This document shows positions 22,747-34,740 of a stretch of DNA of 64,000 bases, piece after piece. Every line of letters begins with the position of its first letter. Position 1 is the stretch's first letter. The DNA is from Panax quinquefolius (taxonomy: Eukaryota; Streptophyta; Magnoliopsida; Apiales; Araliaceae), in assembly GCA_020205615.1 (NCBI GenBank), contig CM035162.1:35676479-35740478 (forward strand). The letters run 5' to 3'. The notes beneath the pieces are model-generated. The model had not been told where the DNA came from and did not search any database. It saw only the letters and a list, made by a program, of their open reading frames with translations. A program made the translations under genes and the position numbers.

Positions 22747-24778
22747 ATGTTGGCTGGGTGTTCTTCTACATTGTTGTCTCCAAGGCATAGATTGAGGAGA
22801 AGTCTGCACAATTTCAAGCTTGTCATTTCCTTCAATGAACACACAAAGATTGGACTTACCATGTAGTTTTCCTCGAAAAGACACATCGCGATCACAACCC
22901 ATAAGGCCTGTTGGCCTGTCAGTTGAGAAGCCCCTTGAAGCCAGGACAAGCGGTTGTTCTCTCAAGAAGAGCATTAGTCTCCCACCCTTGGCAACCAACT
23001 GGTCAAGGTACATTTCTTGAAGGGTAGAAGAGAGAAAAAGGATGAATTTTGGGGAAAAGCAAGAAGAATTTGAAGAGGTTCGCAGATGAGGGCTGGTTTG
23101 ATGATGATGAGTCTTGCATTAGCAGAGCTAAAAGGAAAAGGGGTAACACTAAATTCTGATGATTCTATGGAAGGCGGTGAAAATTTAACCTTGGGCCAAT
23201 TGGGTGTGGCAATTTCTGGTTTCATCCAAGTTTTGAGGTTCCAAGGTCTGTTTCACTGATTACAGGTCTTAATCCACCACAAGTTCCTTTTTCTCTGTCA
23301 TGTTCAGGGGAGGAGGATAGGGTCTGTTTTATGCCTAGTGAAGTGGTTACTCCACCTTTACCTTTGGCAAACAATCCTGGGTGGAATCTGTTGTAACTGA
23401 GATTAAGAAACTAGGTGACAAGAATGTTGAGACAAGCCAGAGGCCTTTGAAGGAGACATCAGGATCGAGTACTTCTTCAGGGAGTGATAGTTTGGCTATT
23501 AGGCTTAATAAGAGACCACCTCTGAACATGAGATAGGTAATGGGTCTAGACCACATAACCCTAATGAAAATGCTGAGTTTGTAGCAGGGGGGGGAAACCA
23601 ACCATGGGGAGCATGATGGGTTTGAGCTCATCAGCTTACTTATGGCCTGTATTGAAGCAATTGGCTCCAAGAACATTGGGGCAGTTAACCACTTTATAGC
23701 TAAATTGGGGAACTTTCTTCTCCAATAGGTTCTTCTATAAGCCGTCTCACTGCTTATTTTACTGAGGCCTTGGCTCTGCGAGTTACAAAGATTTGGCCTC
23801 ATATATTTCATATTACTACTCATGGAGCTTAATCAGGTAGATGATGATAGTGGCACTGCATTAAGGCTTTTGAACCAAGTTAGTCCAATTCCACAGTTCA
23901 TTCATTTCACAGCAAATGAGATTCTGTTGAGAGGTTTTGAAGGAAAGGATAGGGTTCACATCATAGATTTTGATATTAAACAAGGGCTTCAATGGCCTAG
24001 CTTGTTTCAGAGTTTGGCCTGCAGGAGTAGTCCTCCAAGTCTTGTTAGAATCACTGGTATTGGTGAATCCAAACAAGAGCTTATTGAAACTGGGGAGAGG
24101 CTAGCTGGATTTGCTGAGGCATTGAACCTACCTTTCGAGTTCCATCCAGTTGTTGACAGGCTAGAAGATGTTAGATTGTGGATGCTTCATGTAAAGGATA
24201 GAGAGTGTGTGGCTGTGAATTGTATTTTCCAACTGCACAAGATGCTCTATGATGGCAGCGGAGGAGTACTCAGGGATTTCTTGGGTCTAATTCGCAGCAC
24301 TAACCCCAAAATTGGTTCTCATGGCAGAGCAGGAAGCGAACAAAATTACCATAACTTTGAAACAAGACTTTCCAATTCATTGAAATACTATTCTGCCATT
24401 TTGGACTCTATTGATTTTGGCCTTCCATTAGACAGCCCGGTCAGGATCAAAATTGAGGAGATGTTTGGTGGTGAAATTAGAAATATCATTGCCTGTGAGG
24501 GACGCGACAGATTTGAGAGGCATGAAAATTTTGGGAAATGGAGGAATTTGATGGAGCAAGGAGGGTTCCGTTGCATGGGAATAACTGATAGAGAGTTTCT
24601 TCAGAGTCAAATGCTGTTGAAGATGTATTCTTGTGATAATTATAGAGTGGAAAAGCAAGGGCATGATGGCTCCTCGGCACTTGCTCTAAGTTGGCTAGAT
24701 CAATCTCTTTACACAGTTTCAGCGTGGGCACCTATTGATGTTGCAGGAAGTTCCTCATCCTATTCACAACCAATTTGA
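22747..24778 (+). CDS. SCL28: GRAS transcription factor SCARECROW-LIKE 28, reading frame broken by small indels
   Basis: Nuclear GRAS-family regulator that acts in G2/M progression and cell size control. N-terminus MLAGCSSTLLSPRHRLR at 22747 matches the start of Arabidopsis SCL28. The protein then continues in changing frames: SFPSMNTQRLDLPCSFPRKD (22828-22887), SKKNLKRFADEGWFDDDESC (23058-23117), FSLSCSGEEDRVCFMPSEVV (near 23290-23350), ELISLLMACIEAIGSKNIGA (near 23620-23680), RLTAYFTEALALRV. From 23822 to 24778 one frame gives LHRII/VHIID (RVHIIDFDIKQGLQWPSLFQ), PFYRE (FEFHPVVDRLEDVRLWMLHV) and SAW (LSWLDQSLYTVSAWAP) motifs. I count about eight frame changes upstream plus a compensated pair near 24310-24350. 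Conserved residues are kept, so either sequence indel errors or very recent decay is likely. Apparently a single coding exon. Identity is secure; functionality is not. Confidence 0.85.
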
Positions 24779-25857
24779 TCGACGACTACTTCTACTTCAG
24801 CATTCAACATTTTTTACTCCATTTACATTATACAGAAAAGGGTAACATTATTGGTAACAACAAATTCTTTGTAGGTAGAGAAATCTGTGATCATTCTTTC
24901 ATTCTTTGTTGCAGATAAAAGATTTGTCTAGGGAATACAATATATCAGGCCAGGTTTCTAGATTTACAGTTGGTGGTAGAGTTTAGAGTCACATTTATGC
25001 TTTATTCTTTGATTCATTCATTATGTATTTCAAAACAATATTCTTTTCTAGTTCTGTAATGTTTACTATGTATTATTTTGTACAAGGAGGATTACTATTG
25101 CTTTGATGAACCATGTGTTTTTAATGAAAAGTATCATTTGTTTTAAGCCATGAGCTTAGCCTAGCCCTCTTCACCTTTACTGTTTTTCTCTTCTGCAACA
25201 TACTAGTTGTACTTTCACTGTGATTGTGTTCGACTTTCTGATATGAAATACGAGATTCATATACTGAATACACCCTCCCCCAGCCATCATGTTTGCGCAA
25301 TGATTTTAGGATCATGATCATGTCTGTCACCCTATCTGAAGAAGAATCTGCATTGGTTATATTTGTCTAGGCTTGAAAATGGGAAGGTCAAGTTTCCATG
25401 ATGATGCTTTGTTCTTGTTATTCTAGAGGTGCATTATTAGAAAGAGGAACAAATTCAATGGATGTTATGAAAATGAATAAATCAAATGTGTGGCGCTTGT
25501 CCTTTTATTTAAATAGCTGTGTATCAGAATATGTGTTGGTACACTTGTATTTTTTATAAAGCAGCCAAATGCTTTTGTACAAAAAATCTTTTACTTCTGT
25601 TTCTGGAGGTTTGTGGCAACAAAAAAGCTCCTCAAAGCAGTACGAAGAAAGAAGCATGCTGTGCATATCAGAAGGAATATGGCATTCTATTATTTTGCCA
25701 CCAAAGTTCATGGGTTAGATTTATAAAATGGGCCCAAGTCTATTATATAATAAGATATCAAGCTCATGAATTTGTAAAAAAATTAAGGATTTATTTTCTT
25801 CAACGTCTATCCTTGAATATACTCATAATGACACTTGCTCACGGAGTTTTAGCGCAA
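24779..25857. other. SCL28 3' flank and intergenic region
   Basis: Probable 3' UTR to about 25130, then AT-rich sequence. A 141-codon open frame at 25519-25944 has no recognisable motif, biased composition and no homologue I know; I treat it as chance. Confidence 0.4.
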
Positions 25858-25992
25858 GGGAACTTGATATTTTCACATATATTTTTGATATTTTCATATT
25901 ATTTTCTCTCATGTGAGCATACAGTGATTCCCACCTCGATATGAGAAGTCATGTGGAAATATCAAAAACATATGAAAATAGTGTTCCCCTTT
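25858..25992. mobile_element. MITE related to the 2730-2861 copy
   Basis: Begins GGGAACTTGATATTTTCACA and ends AAATAGTGTTCCCC; the arms are complementary (GATATTTTCA, TGAAAATA; ATATCAAAAACATATG). No clear target duplication. Confidence 0.55.
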
Positions 25993-26088
25993 ATTTAACT
26001 CACAAACGTAATATTTGAAATTTAAACGCATTGCACTATTTTTAATTACGTGGCACTGAACGTTGCCACTACAAATACTATAAACATT

Positions 26089-26371
26089 AATCCTTCCGTT
26101 CCTTAATATAAATCATTTTAGAGAAGTATTTTTGTTCTTTAATATAAGTTGTTTAAGAATTTTAAGTAAGCATTAATTGTTTAGTTTCCAATATTATCCT
26201 AAGTATTAAATATAACTTTGGTTCTTTCACTATTTTTTGACCAATAAATAACACTCTTTTTTTTAATATAAGGACAATATAGACAATTGATATTATATTT
26301 AATTCTATACAATTATTTTTTTTAATACTTGTACACAACTCTAAAATAATTTATATTAAAGAACGAATGTA
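26089..26371. mobile_element. Stowaway-like MITE
   Basis: Ends read CCTTCCGTTCCTTAATATAA and, inverted, TTATATTAAAGAACGAATGT. Internal sequence matches the copies at 27744-28754 and 46210-46486 (e.g. TAATTGTTTAGTTTCCAATA). Stowaway elements insert at TA. Confidence 0.75.
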
Positions 26372-26453
26372 CAGTCATCGGCAAAAAGTTGAGACAGAGA
26401 GTGTTTGGTTAGGAAACTTCTCGCATCATGAACATAATTCCCAATATTAGAAG

Positions 26454-26797
26454 CAGTACCGGTTCTGGGCTAAAGCCTGTTCGCTGCTTTTTTGCGTACC
26501 ACTAAAATTTACAAATTTTAAGCCTCTACAGATATTTTCATATTAATGATATATATATATACCCAAAATAAAAGAAATTTCGGTTAACGTTAGTTTAAAT
26601 TTAAAGCCACAAAAAAAAATTTACTCCAATAAAATATGCCCAAATCTCAATGACATGACTTTGTATTCTTTCAGTATTTATCTTTCTTTTGTTCGAGGAA
26701 AGTTTTAATTTTTTTATGCTCATCTTAATCTTAATAAAGAATTCATAAAAGCTTTATTTTTTATCGATTTGTTTCTTAAAACTGAGGACCGGCCCTG
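26454..26797. mobile_element. hAT-type MITE
   Basis: 344 bp between a perfect 8-bp duplication ATTAGAAG (26446-26453, 26798-26805). Ends CAGTACCGGTTCTG and, inverted, CAGGGCCGGTCCTC. Interior AT-rich, no ORF. Confidence 0.8.
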
Positions 26798-26805
26798 ATT
26801 AGAAG

Positions 26806-27105
26806 CATTTTTGTTACACTCCACTTATGCATGCATATTAGACTGTAAATATAGACAATGGATGTTAGCTATGGTGGCCACCATTTTTGGACCTCTCTCA
26901 ATATCAAGATGTGGACACCACTGCCAGTTGTTTTCTGATATTTTTTGACCTACAACCTAATCATTAGAGTCCTGTTATGAAGTATTGCGATAAATATAAG
27001 TTGAATTATAATTACAAAATTTATTAATATACATGAGATTGATAAAAATTATAGAAGGATTCTATTTATTACGCTTACTACTAATATTAAATCGCAATAA
27101 GTCTA
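26806..27105. other. Spacer
   Basis: No gene or repeat recognised. Confidence 0.4.
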
Positions 27106-27436
27106 GGGGTTCCGATCGGGGTAGTGACCGGTCGGAATTATTTTTTTATTTTTTTTTGCTTTTGACTATCAAATAATTAATGTGATTTATTGGAACTGAA
27201 ATTTTTACAAAATGTAGTGATTTGGGTATCATTTGGATACATGTAAAAAATAGAATTGTACAGTCTATACAACCTTATTTTTTACATGTATCCAAATGAC
27301 ACTTAAATCACTGCATTTTATAAAAATTTTAGTTCCAATAAATCACATTAATTATTTGGGAGTCAAAAACAAAAATAAATAAATAAAAAATAAATAAATT
27401 TCCGTCCAGTCGCCATCCCGATCAGAATTCTCTGTC
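27106..27436. mobile_element. Foldback element with ~150-bp arms
   Basis: Left arm starts GGGGTTCCGATCGGGGTAGT, right arm ends with its imperfect complement ATCCCGATCAGAATTCTC. The inner arms ATTAATGTGATTTATTGGAA / TTCCAATAAATCACATTAAT and TTTGGATACATGTAAAAAAT / TTTTTTACATGTATCCAAA are nearly perfect, with the turn near 27255-27275. A transcript would form one long hairpin. Confidence 0.75.
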
Positions 27437-27765
27437 GTCGTAGAAGGATTCATTAAATCCACGTAAATATTTATAATATATATCATTTTTACTTTTTGTT
27501 ATTGTTGTGGTAATCTTGTTTTTTTTTTCAGATAGGCAATTGATCATATCATAAATGAAACATCATTATCATTATCAGATGTTACAAGTTTTGGATTTCA
27601 AACCGCAACAATTGTTTTCTGGTACAGTTTTAGTGCATATACCTACCTATAAGCAAAAAAAATAGATTAAAAAAATGAAAGTGAAGCATACTGCTGCTAT
27701 TCATTGCCCTTAATTAATATGGCTTGATTATCCGAATCTAATACTCCCTTCGTTCCTTAATAGTA

Positions 27766-28495
27766 CTCCTCTTATCCCATTATATCTAATGTTTTAGAAT
27801 ATTTTTTTTTTCAAAATATTTGATGTTCTACAAAATCAAGATTATTTTGCCTATTTATTTTTCTTTTTTACCCTTCCTTCTCCACCACCATTAATGACTA
27901 TTTTCTCTATTTTCAAAAAAAGTTCAAATTGAACAGACAGTAGAGCAACTCCTATAAACGAATCAGAGCTCCAAACCCCAACAATGGCCGAAATTGAAGA
28001 AAAACCTTAGAAATCCCGACAAATCGAACATTTTTTTTGACATTTGGCCGTCCACTGAACGCATTCGTGACGCCGTCGTCAAACGCCTGATCGAAACTTT
28101 CTCTCCGCTCCTTCTGTCCTCTCCAAGCGCTAAGACACGATTGTCAAACCTGAGGCCATTGTGACCACCCATCGCATCAAAGAGGAGGCCTTCTCCTCTA
28201 CATCTGCTCCGACTCGACCGATGACGACAAGATCGAAATCAACCAGGTATACTCTAAGGAGATTTTATCAGAAATCAACTCTACTGCAATGATAAAATTA
28301 TCAGATTTTATCCCCAACAAACTCCGCCGACGGAGAGGAATAGACAGAAGAAGAGGGACAAGATGAAGAAGAAGAGAAATAAATGGAGAATTAAATGAGA
28401 TCAAAGTATTAATTAAGGGTAAAATAGTAAAATTGCATCTATTCTTAATCTATGTGAAAATCTCTAAAACGTCAGATATAATGAGATTGAGAGAG
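27766..28495. mobile_element. TIR element carrying a WPP-gene fragment (Pack-Stowaway-like)
   Basis: 730 bp. Left TIR CTCCTCTTATCCCATTATAT (27766-27785) continues into CTAATGTTTTAGA. The right end, read inverted from 28495, is CTCTCTCAATCTCATTATAT and CTGACGTTTTAGAG. About 32 bp of TIR with a TA on each side, which is Stowaway/mariner-like. The interior holds the 5' part of a WPP-domain gene. Confidence 0.7.
27984..28375 (+). pseudogene. WPP-domain (MAF1-like) gene fragment inside a MITE
   Basis: ATG at 27984 gives MAEIEEKP then a stop. Shifting frames yield FFDIWPSTERIRDAVVKRLI (the tryptophan-proline-proline domain, here W-P-S), SAPSVLSKR with a stop for Tyr, DTIVKPEAIVTTHRI, KEEAF and DDDKIEINQVYSKEIL. 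This is the N-terminal WPP domain of plant MFP1-attachment-factor/WPP proteins, which sit at the nuclear envelope. It includes some 5' UTR and lacks the end. Nonfunctional captured piece. Confidence 0.75.
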
Positions 28496-28756
28496 TATAA
28501 GTTATTTTAGAATTGTGCACAAGTATTAAGAAAATAATTGTTTAATATTAAATATAATATTAATTGTCTATATTGTCTTTGTATTGGAAAAAAATGTTAT
28601 TTATTAGATAAAAAATAGTAAGAGAACTAAAGTTATATTTAATATTTGGGGTAATATTAGAAACTAAGCAATTAATACTTACTTGAAATTCTCAAACGAC
28701 TTATATTAAAGAACAAAAATAATCCTCTAAAAGGACTTATATTAAGAACCCGAGTA

Positions 28757-29245
28757 CTTGCTAAATTCATTCCCTTTGTCCTTTGAATCCTCAAAGTGGG
28801 AAGAGCAAGAGCAAATTTTTGCTTGGAAATTTGTACACTAGAAATTAATAATTTTCTTAATTTGAGGGAAAAAGCACGAAAAGTAACATTATTTATATAT
28901 AGGACGCAGAGAATATTCATGCAAAAAAGAAGAATAAAATTAATTATAAATACACCTTTGAAACAACAAATTTTAAGATAAATTTTATATTTTTTAAATA
29001 TTCATAACATTTTAGTATACAAGTAATGACATGTTAAAAGGTTTATATAACTTATTATTATTATTGTAAAAGCAAAAACGTGTCTGTAATCTTAAAACAG
29101 ATCGGAAAAAAAAAATTATATCTTTAATTTTAAAACGTCTGCATTTAATCTTGTTTTTTCTAACGTCATGTCAATCTGTATGACTTGCTATGTTGAAAAT
29201 AACATCTTACAAGGGAATATTGTCATAATTTGGTCTGATATTATG
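28757..29245. other. AT-rich spacer
   Basis: No gene or recognised repeat. Confidence 0.35.
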
Positions 29246-29254
29246 TTGATATTT

Positions 29255-29400
29255 GGATCCGGTTAGCATGAAGTGTATTTTTGAGTAAGTTGGTCAATTG
29301 TTCAGTAGAATGTTGACACACATAGAGTCTCGCATGCGTATCAGTACTCTATTGGTCAATTGACCAACTTACCAAAAATAAACTTCATGCTAACCACTTC
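29255..29400. mobile_element. Mutator-like MITE, copy 2
   Basis: 146 bp, same family as 20086-20233 (GGTTAGCATGAAG / CTTCATGCTAACC arms). Perfect 9-bp duplication TTGATATTT at 29246-29254 and 29401-29409. Confidence 0.85.
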
Positions 29401-29409
29401 TTGATATTT

Positions 29410-30365
29410 TCTTGTGATATTTAGTTAAAACAGTGACATGGTGAGACTATGAAAGATTGATGTATGCTGAAAGTTGCCATGAAAGTAATGGCATGTCATG
29501 TCTCATATCAACTACATAATTTTGATCCTCATCATCGTTTAATTTGGACCCCTTTATTTTAAATAGAATCAAAGACGAAAATAATAATTTTAAAGTATTT
29601 TGTATGTTTAGTTATTGGTTATAGTGGGTATTGTCATATAATGATAAAATTATCACATATATTTATTTTATTAAAATAAATTTTATTCTATTTTCTCCAT
29701 ACTAATAAAAATAAGAATTTGATATTATGGCATGAAAAGATCGCTTATAGATGTATAATGACGTAAAAATCGTCCCCAATGGATCATCTATAATATACAC
29801 TTTTTTCATGTGAAAATATCAAAAAATCACGTGAAAATATTAATTTTCAAAAAATAAAGGGATAAAATGAATTTTCATACCCTTGGAATGGTTTATCTTC
29901 TAAAATGATCATCAAATATACTATTTTTATGTCATTCTTTTCTCTATTTCATTCCCTCAATCTAAACATAACATTATGGTTTTTTCTTTTTTTCCGATTA
30001 TTGTTAGTTTTAGTCTTAAATCTGTCTCAAATAGAAAAAAATCTACTTTGTACATTTTTAGTTCCAAAATTTTAAAAAAAAATCGCATAATATTCACATA
30101 CACATGTATGTTGTGAGCTCCTACCTGATATGTAGGGCCTATAAATATACATGTAAATATTATGTGATAGTAACATTATTTATAAGTTTATAGTCTCAGA
30201 CACTGAAATAGGGATTAGGCATGGTGGTAGGGGCCTAGGGGGATTGTGGCCGCCCAAAGATTATGATTATCATTATTTGGAATAAAAAAACATTTTACCC
30301 CATATCAATGTGATTAATTAAAGCTAATTGATTGATGTGATTATCATTATTTTGAGCCATACTAT
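29410..30365. other. AT-rich intergenic region
   Basis: No gene. Contains short imperfect inverted repeats (about 29800-29855) that resemble the TGAAAATATCAAAAA-type MITE arms. ATGTGATTATCATTATTT-like words repeat at about 30270 and 30335. Confidence 0.35.
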
Positions 30366-30809
30366 TACTCCCTCGCTCTCTATCTAAATCACGATTTAGA
30401 GCTTCTATCAACCATCATATCCCTAAATATATGAGCTTTTAGAAATTTTAGGATAATTAATTATTATTATTTTTAAACTGCCCTTATTAATTGTGTACCT
30501 GAGTATTTCAATTTTCAACCTTCTAATTATTTCAGAGTTCTTTTAGGTAGACATAAAAATTAGACATGAGTGTATTTAAATTTCATTTATTTATATTTTT
30601 ACCCGTCATTGAGGGTCAAAATATAAATAAATAAAATTTAAATACACTCGTATTTAATTTTCATGCCCTCATAGAGTTTTTGAATTACTCCAAAGACATT
30701 CAATTTTCACTCCCTACTTTTTCTCTCCCTATTTCAGTGTTTCATCTCTTTTCCTCGTCGATTTCAATTTCAATGGTTTTCATCTCTTACTATTCTAAAA
30801 TTAGTTATG

Positions 30810-31058
30810 TGTTATAAAATGTCTAGATTCATATGGATGTCTAGATACATGTAACTCCCATTGAGTATTAAAATGTATGACTCTTGAGTTTTGTAACATC
30901 CTAGTAGTTATGTTAGTATTGATGTTATTATATCTATATATAATAACATTTGTAAAGTGAAGGAGAGATTGACATATACAATTACAAGATATGAATTATG
31001 AGAATGCTCCTCCCTTGATCATCATCTTTGTTCTTCATATTATTAATCTTTTATAACA
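30810..31058 (+). repeat. 5' LTR of copia F
   Basis: TGTTATAAAATGTC...CTTTTATAACA, 249 bp. Confidence 0.9.
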
Positions 31059-31073
31059 CGTTATCAGCACGAG
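31059..31073 (+). other. Primer-binding region of copia F
   Basis: CGTTATCAGCACGAG directly after the LTR, the common PBS context of a group of plant copia elements. Confidence 0.7.
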
Positions 31074-31579
31074 TTGCTCATCACCTTCATCTTGAAGATA
31101 ATCATTTTTGGTTTGAAGTAGAAGAAGGTATAACTCTCTCTCTATATGTGTGTTTGAGTATTGCATAGTCATCATGCATGCATGTACTATTTTTCTTTCT
31201 GATAATTATTCTATGTATGTGATCACAAATAATTCAGTTATTCTAAAAAAATCAACAAACATGTATACAAACATGGTTAATTTTCATCGTGTTACTGGAC
31301 CATTTTTTTTGGGATTAAAATGAGGTGCCTTATTCATTGTAAAGTGAGTGAACTGCTTATGATTTTTAGATGTCATGTATTTTATGTTATGTTAATAGAC
31401 CATCAATATTTTATGGGAATTTTCTGGTACCCACTAGCTTTCTGTTTTACATGTACTCTTTTTTGGGGGCCACTAATCCCTTATTTTGCTTTTACTTTGT
31501 GAATTTAGTTCTACTTGAATCGCCTCTTTTCACATTGGCCAAATATTTTTACATTCATCAACAATTTGTGGTTCATATT

Positions 31580-34010
31580 TGTGACGCCCCCAAAATTAGG
31601 TATACGTCACCCATCTTGGGGCGCCACTTACATGGTACAAAATTCAAATACAACTTACTAATACAACTGCCGTAGTACATATAATACGACAAAACATAAA
31701 CCGTGAGTTTGAATACAAATATTATCTACTGAGATTATACAAACTCAAAAGGAGTCCTCATTACAATTATTATCACACTATTTCACGTAATATCGAGGAC
31801 TACTAATGCTATCCTCCGACCCATCACTCCGCTCCCCGACTCGTCCCAAATTATATTCTCATTTCCTAAAGAGAACAAAGAAAAGAAAGGGTGAGCTCAA
31901 CTAAATTTCAAAGAAGAAATATTACGACTAAGATAATGCGTAATAAATTATCATTAATCTCCAACAATATTAAACCGATAAAATATAATAGACATCAAGT
32001 TTAATCATAGCAATGAACAAGCAATCCATTAAAAGAGTCAAGTAGAAAATAAAATCTACTATCTTTTATGATTAAAAAGGTTTTTCATCATCATTATCGC
32101 CGAGACTCATCTTAATAAATATTCCACATCATCGAATCACCCCCGCACTACTACCAAGGATATTCTTTAAGATCACGACCACAATTATCCATGCACTACA
32201 CGCCCAAGAATATTTGTGTATTTATTAATGGTCATGATCATGCCATAAAACAATTCATCTTTGCTCCATCGGTAGAAGAGAATCCATAGCCATAATCATA
32301 CCAAAAACTCGTCCATCAATGCACTACAGCTGAATAATGAGGACTTTTAATTTTCACATTATTTATAACATTATGGTCATGATTATACCGAATAATTCCT
32401 GGTCATAATCATACCAAGAACATCTATACACTACAGGCCACAGATGACTTTCAACATAACATAAACATGAGGATGATGACAATGATATAAGAATTCAATT
32501 AAACAAGTTCAAGAATTAATTTGTCCAGGAACCAATAACGTCCAAATTGTCAACATAATACTTCTTTGTAGAATAAAATTCAAGAATGCTCAGAAGAATA
32601 TTTCGATGAAAATTACTGGATGAAGCGCAAATATCAAGGATATTCCACTAATTTCATGGAGTATAAAAGTCAAAATTTTAATCAACTGAGTATAATACCG
32701 AATGGAATAACAAAAGATATCACCATGTATACGGATTTCAGATGTATTTGCTTATTCCAATGTAATAATAATAATAACGGAACCAAAGTCGTGAAATTCA
32801 CAATCGGCAGTGATGTTCCAATGTAATAATAAATGCGAATAATAAATGATGGAACCAGTCCGCAGATATAGCATGCATGTGATATTCCAAGCGTAATAAT
32901 AAAGATGCAAATAATAAAGAATGTCACCAAGTATATGGTAGCCCGCACAGATACAAAAGTTATTCCAATGTAACAATAAAGAAATAGAATAATGTGTTCT
33001 CTTCTTGAATACAAAAGAATAATATCCCTTACCGTAAATATAATACTTGATATAATAAGAAGAAGTAGTAGAAAACTTTTTCTTTTATCTCTCTATACTC
33101 TCTCTATAGTTTCTCTCTAGAGTTCAAAGAATTCGTAAGAAAATAATGAAGGAATGAGCTTCTATTTATAGAAAAATGGAATGCATAAGAACTAATCCAT
33201 GAACGGTCCAGATTGATTTACTTTAATTTGACAATTCATATTTAAAGAAAAATCTTTTAAATAAAATATAATATATTCTATTTATATAAAAAGATTTTTA
33301 CTATGTAAACACTATACGCGGTACTATCTGCAAACACTATGCATAATAAAATATAATATATTCTATTTATAGAATAACTTTAATAAAGTATTTTGTTTTA
33401 TATAAAAAGATTTTACTATGCAAAACACTATCATAATAGAATATAATATATTCTATTTATGTAATAACTTTAATAAAGTATTCTGCTTTATATAAAAGAT
33501 GTTTCTATTTTATTACGTTAATAATACTGAATAAAACAAAACTTCTAAATCAACAATAATTGAATCAAATAATGTGAGATACTACGATCAACTATCAGAA
33601 GCAATAATCGAACAAAACCGGTGTGACTTCTCACATAAATATCAATAATCAATAACGTGTGCTACTACGCAACAACGCCAGACATCGTACTTTTACTACT
33701 ACCGAGTAGTTCAACAAAGATTAACCAGTAAAACTTCCGTCGTTATTTTCAATAAAATATTTTTATCGCTTTTCTCAATCCGACAATAATTCCGTTGTAG
33801 GGGTCCACTAATGATTGTGCCGTCGCATTTAATATTTCCTATTTAAAACGAATATTCCCCAATTAAATCGAATATAATATGACAACTTGCATACTTTGCA
33901 AAATTTATAAATATTACCCACAACTATAACATTATCTCAAATTCACACCATAATATAAAAAATTATTTTGAGAAAATTAATTCTTTATTCATAAAATCTG
34001 GGGTTTCACA
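31580..34010 (-). repeat. 3' LTR of gypsy C
   Basis: Reads TGTGAAACCCC...GGGGGCGTCACA on the minus strand. TATA box on the minus strand near 33166-33173 (TATAAATA). Stem-loop motifs recognisable at 32148-32446 though several are eroded. Confidence 0.9.
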
Positions 34011-34022
34011 ATCTCCTCCTTA

Positions 34023-34390
34023 TGGAATTTAGCGCCTCAAAATTTACGTGACGCATTCTGGTATGCCGAATGTGAGGATACCTCGACTTCTTTTCGATTC
34101 TAACTCTTGAGGTATAACCCTCGAGTGTTGGATACGATTCTTCTTATCCAAGATTTTAACACGAGATCTCATACGTTAAATCATCCGCTATCTCGTCCGA
34201 TTCTAAATTAATAATGTGGTTCGGGTCATCCACATATTTACGTAACATCGATACGTTAAAAATGTTATGAGCACGCCGACATACTGGTGGTAAAACGAGT
34301 CTATAAGCCACGCTTCCTACTCAATCGAGGATTTCAAATGGGCCAATTAAATCGAGGGTCGAGATTTCCTCTCTTCAAAGAACTCTTGCT
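34023..34390 (-). pseudogene. Integrase C-terminus/chromodomain remnant of gypsy C
   Basis: On the minus strand, counterparts of the PRFIGPFEIL, VAYRLVLPP and ILDKKNRIQHSRVIPQELE-like segments of element B are recognisable in several frames between 34390 and 34030. Frameshifts throughout. Confidence 0.55.
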
Positions 34391-34740
34391 TCTAGAATAA
34401 CGCCTCTCGAACCTTCTTCTTCACATTCATCACCTTTCAGTATGTAGCTTGAGTGGCTTTAACTTTATCGATTAAAGTCGATTCTAATCAGATATTCGTT
34501 ACCTTCACTGGGTTCCCTAGTCTTTAACTCCATCTTCATCATTTGTAAGTCGTATTTAAATGGGTCTTTGTGTTAACAACATCACACTCAGAACGATACG
34601 ATCTTCTACTCAACGCGTCGCCTACCACGCTCATTTTTCCCACAATGATATTGAATGGTACGATCGTAATCTTTAACAGCTCAAGCCAACATCTTTGGCA
34701 CATTATACGTTCGTTTTAGGTGAAGAAAAATTTGAGGGTT
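34391..34740 (-). pseudogene. RNase H tail and integrase N-terminus remnant of gypsy C
   Basis: Minus-strand reading gives LELLKITIVPFNIIVGK, DALSRRS and ESTLIDKVKATQAT, equivalent to 12662-12840 of element B. It joins directly to the integrase C-terminal part, so the catalytic core is deleted. Confidence 0.6.

Larger units (their letters stand above)
27744..28754. mobile_element. Stowaway-like MITE interrupted by a fragment-carrying element
   Basis: Left end CTCCCTTCGTTCCTTAATA (27744-27762), then the inserted element, then TAAGTTATTTTAGAATTGTG and the rest of the same Stowaway family seen at 26089 and 46210, ending CCGAG at 28754. TA flanks on both sides (27742-27743, 28755-28756). The two parts join into the expected end sequence once the insert is removed. 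Confidence 0.75.

Noticed and set aside
22591..23013. 140-codon minus-strand frame over the SCL28 start
   Set aside because: Shadow of the SCL28 coding region, where the plus strand gives recognisable protein.
23347..23823. 158-codon minus-strand frame
   Set aside because: Lies antisense to SCL28 coding sequence; it exists because of codon bias and has no motif.
25519..25944. 141-codon open frame
   Set aside because: Composition (Cys, Tyr, Phe, Ile rich) is that of translated AT-rich DNA. No motif, no splice or promoter context, and it overlaps a MITE at its end.
31370..31675. 101-codon plus-strand frame
   Set aside because: Spans the junction of inverted copia sequence and the gypsy C LTR, so it cannot be a real gene.
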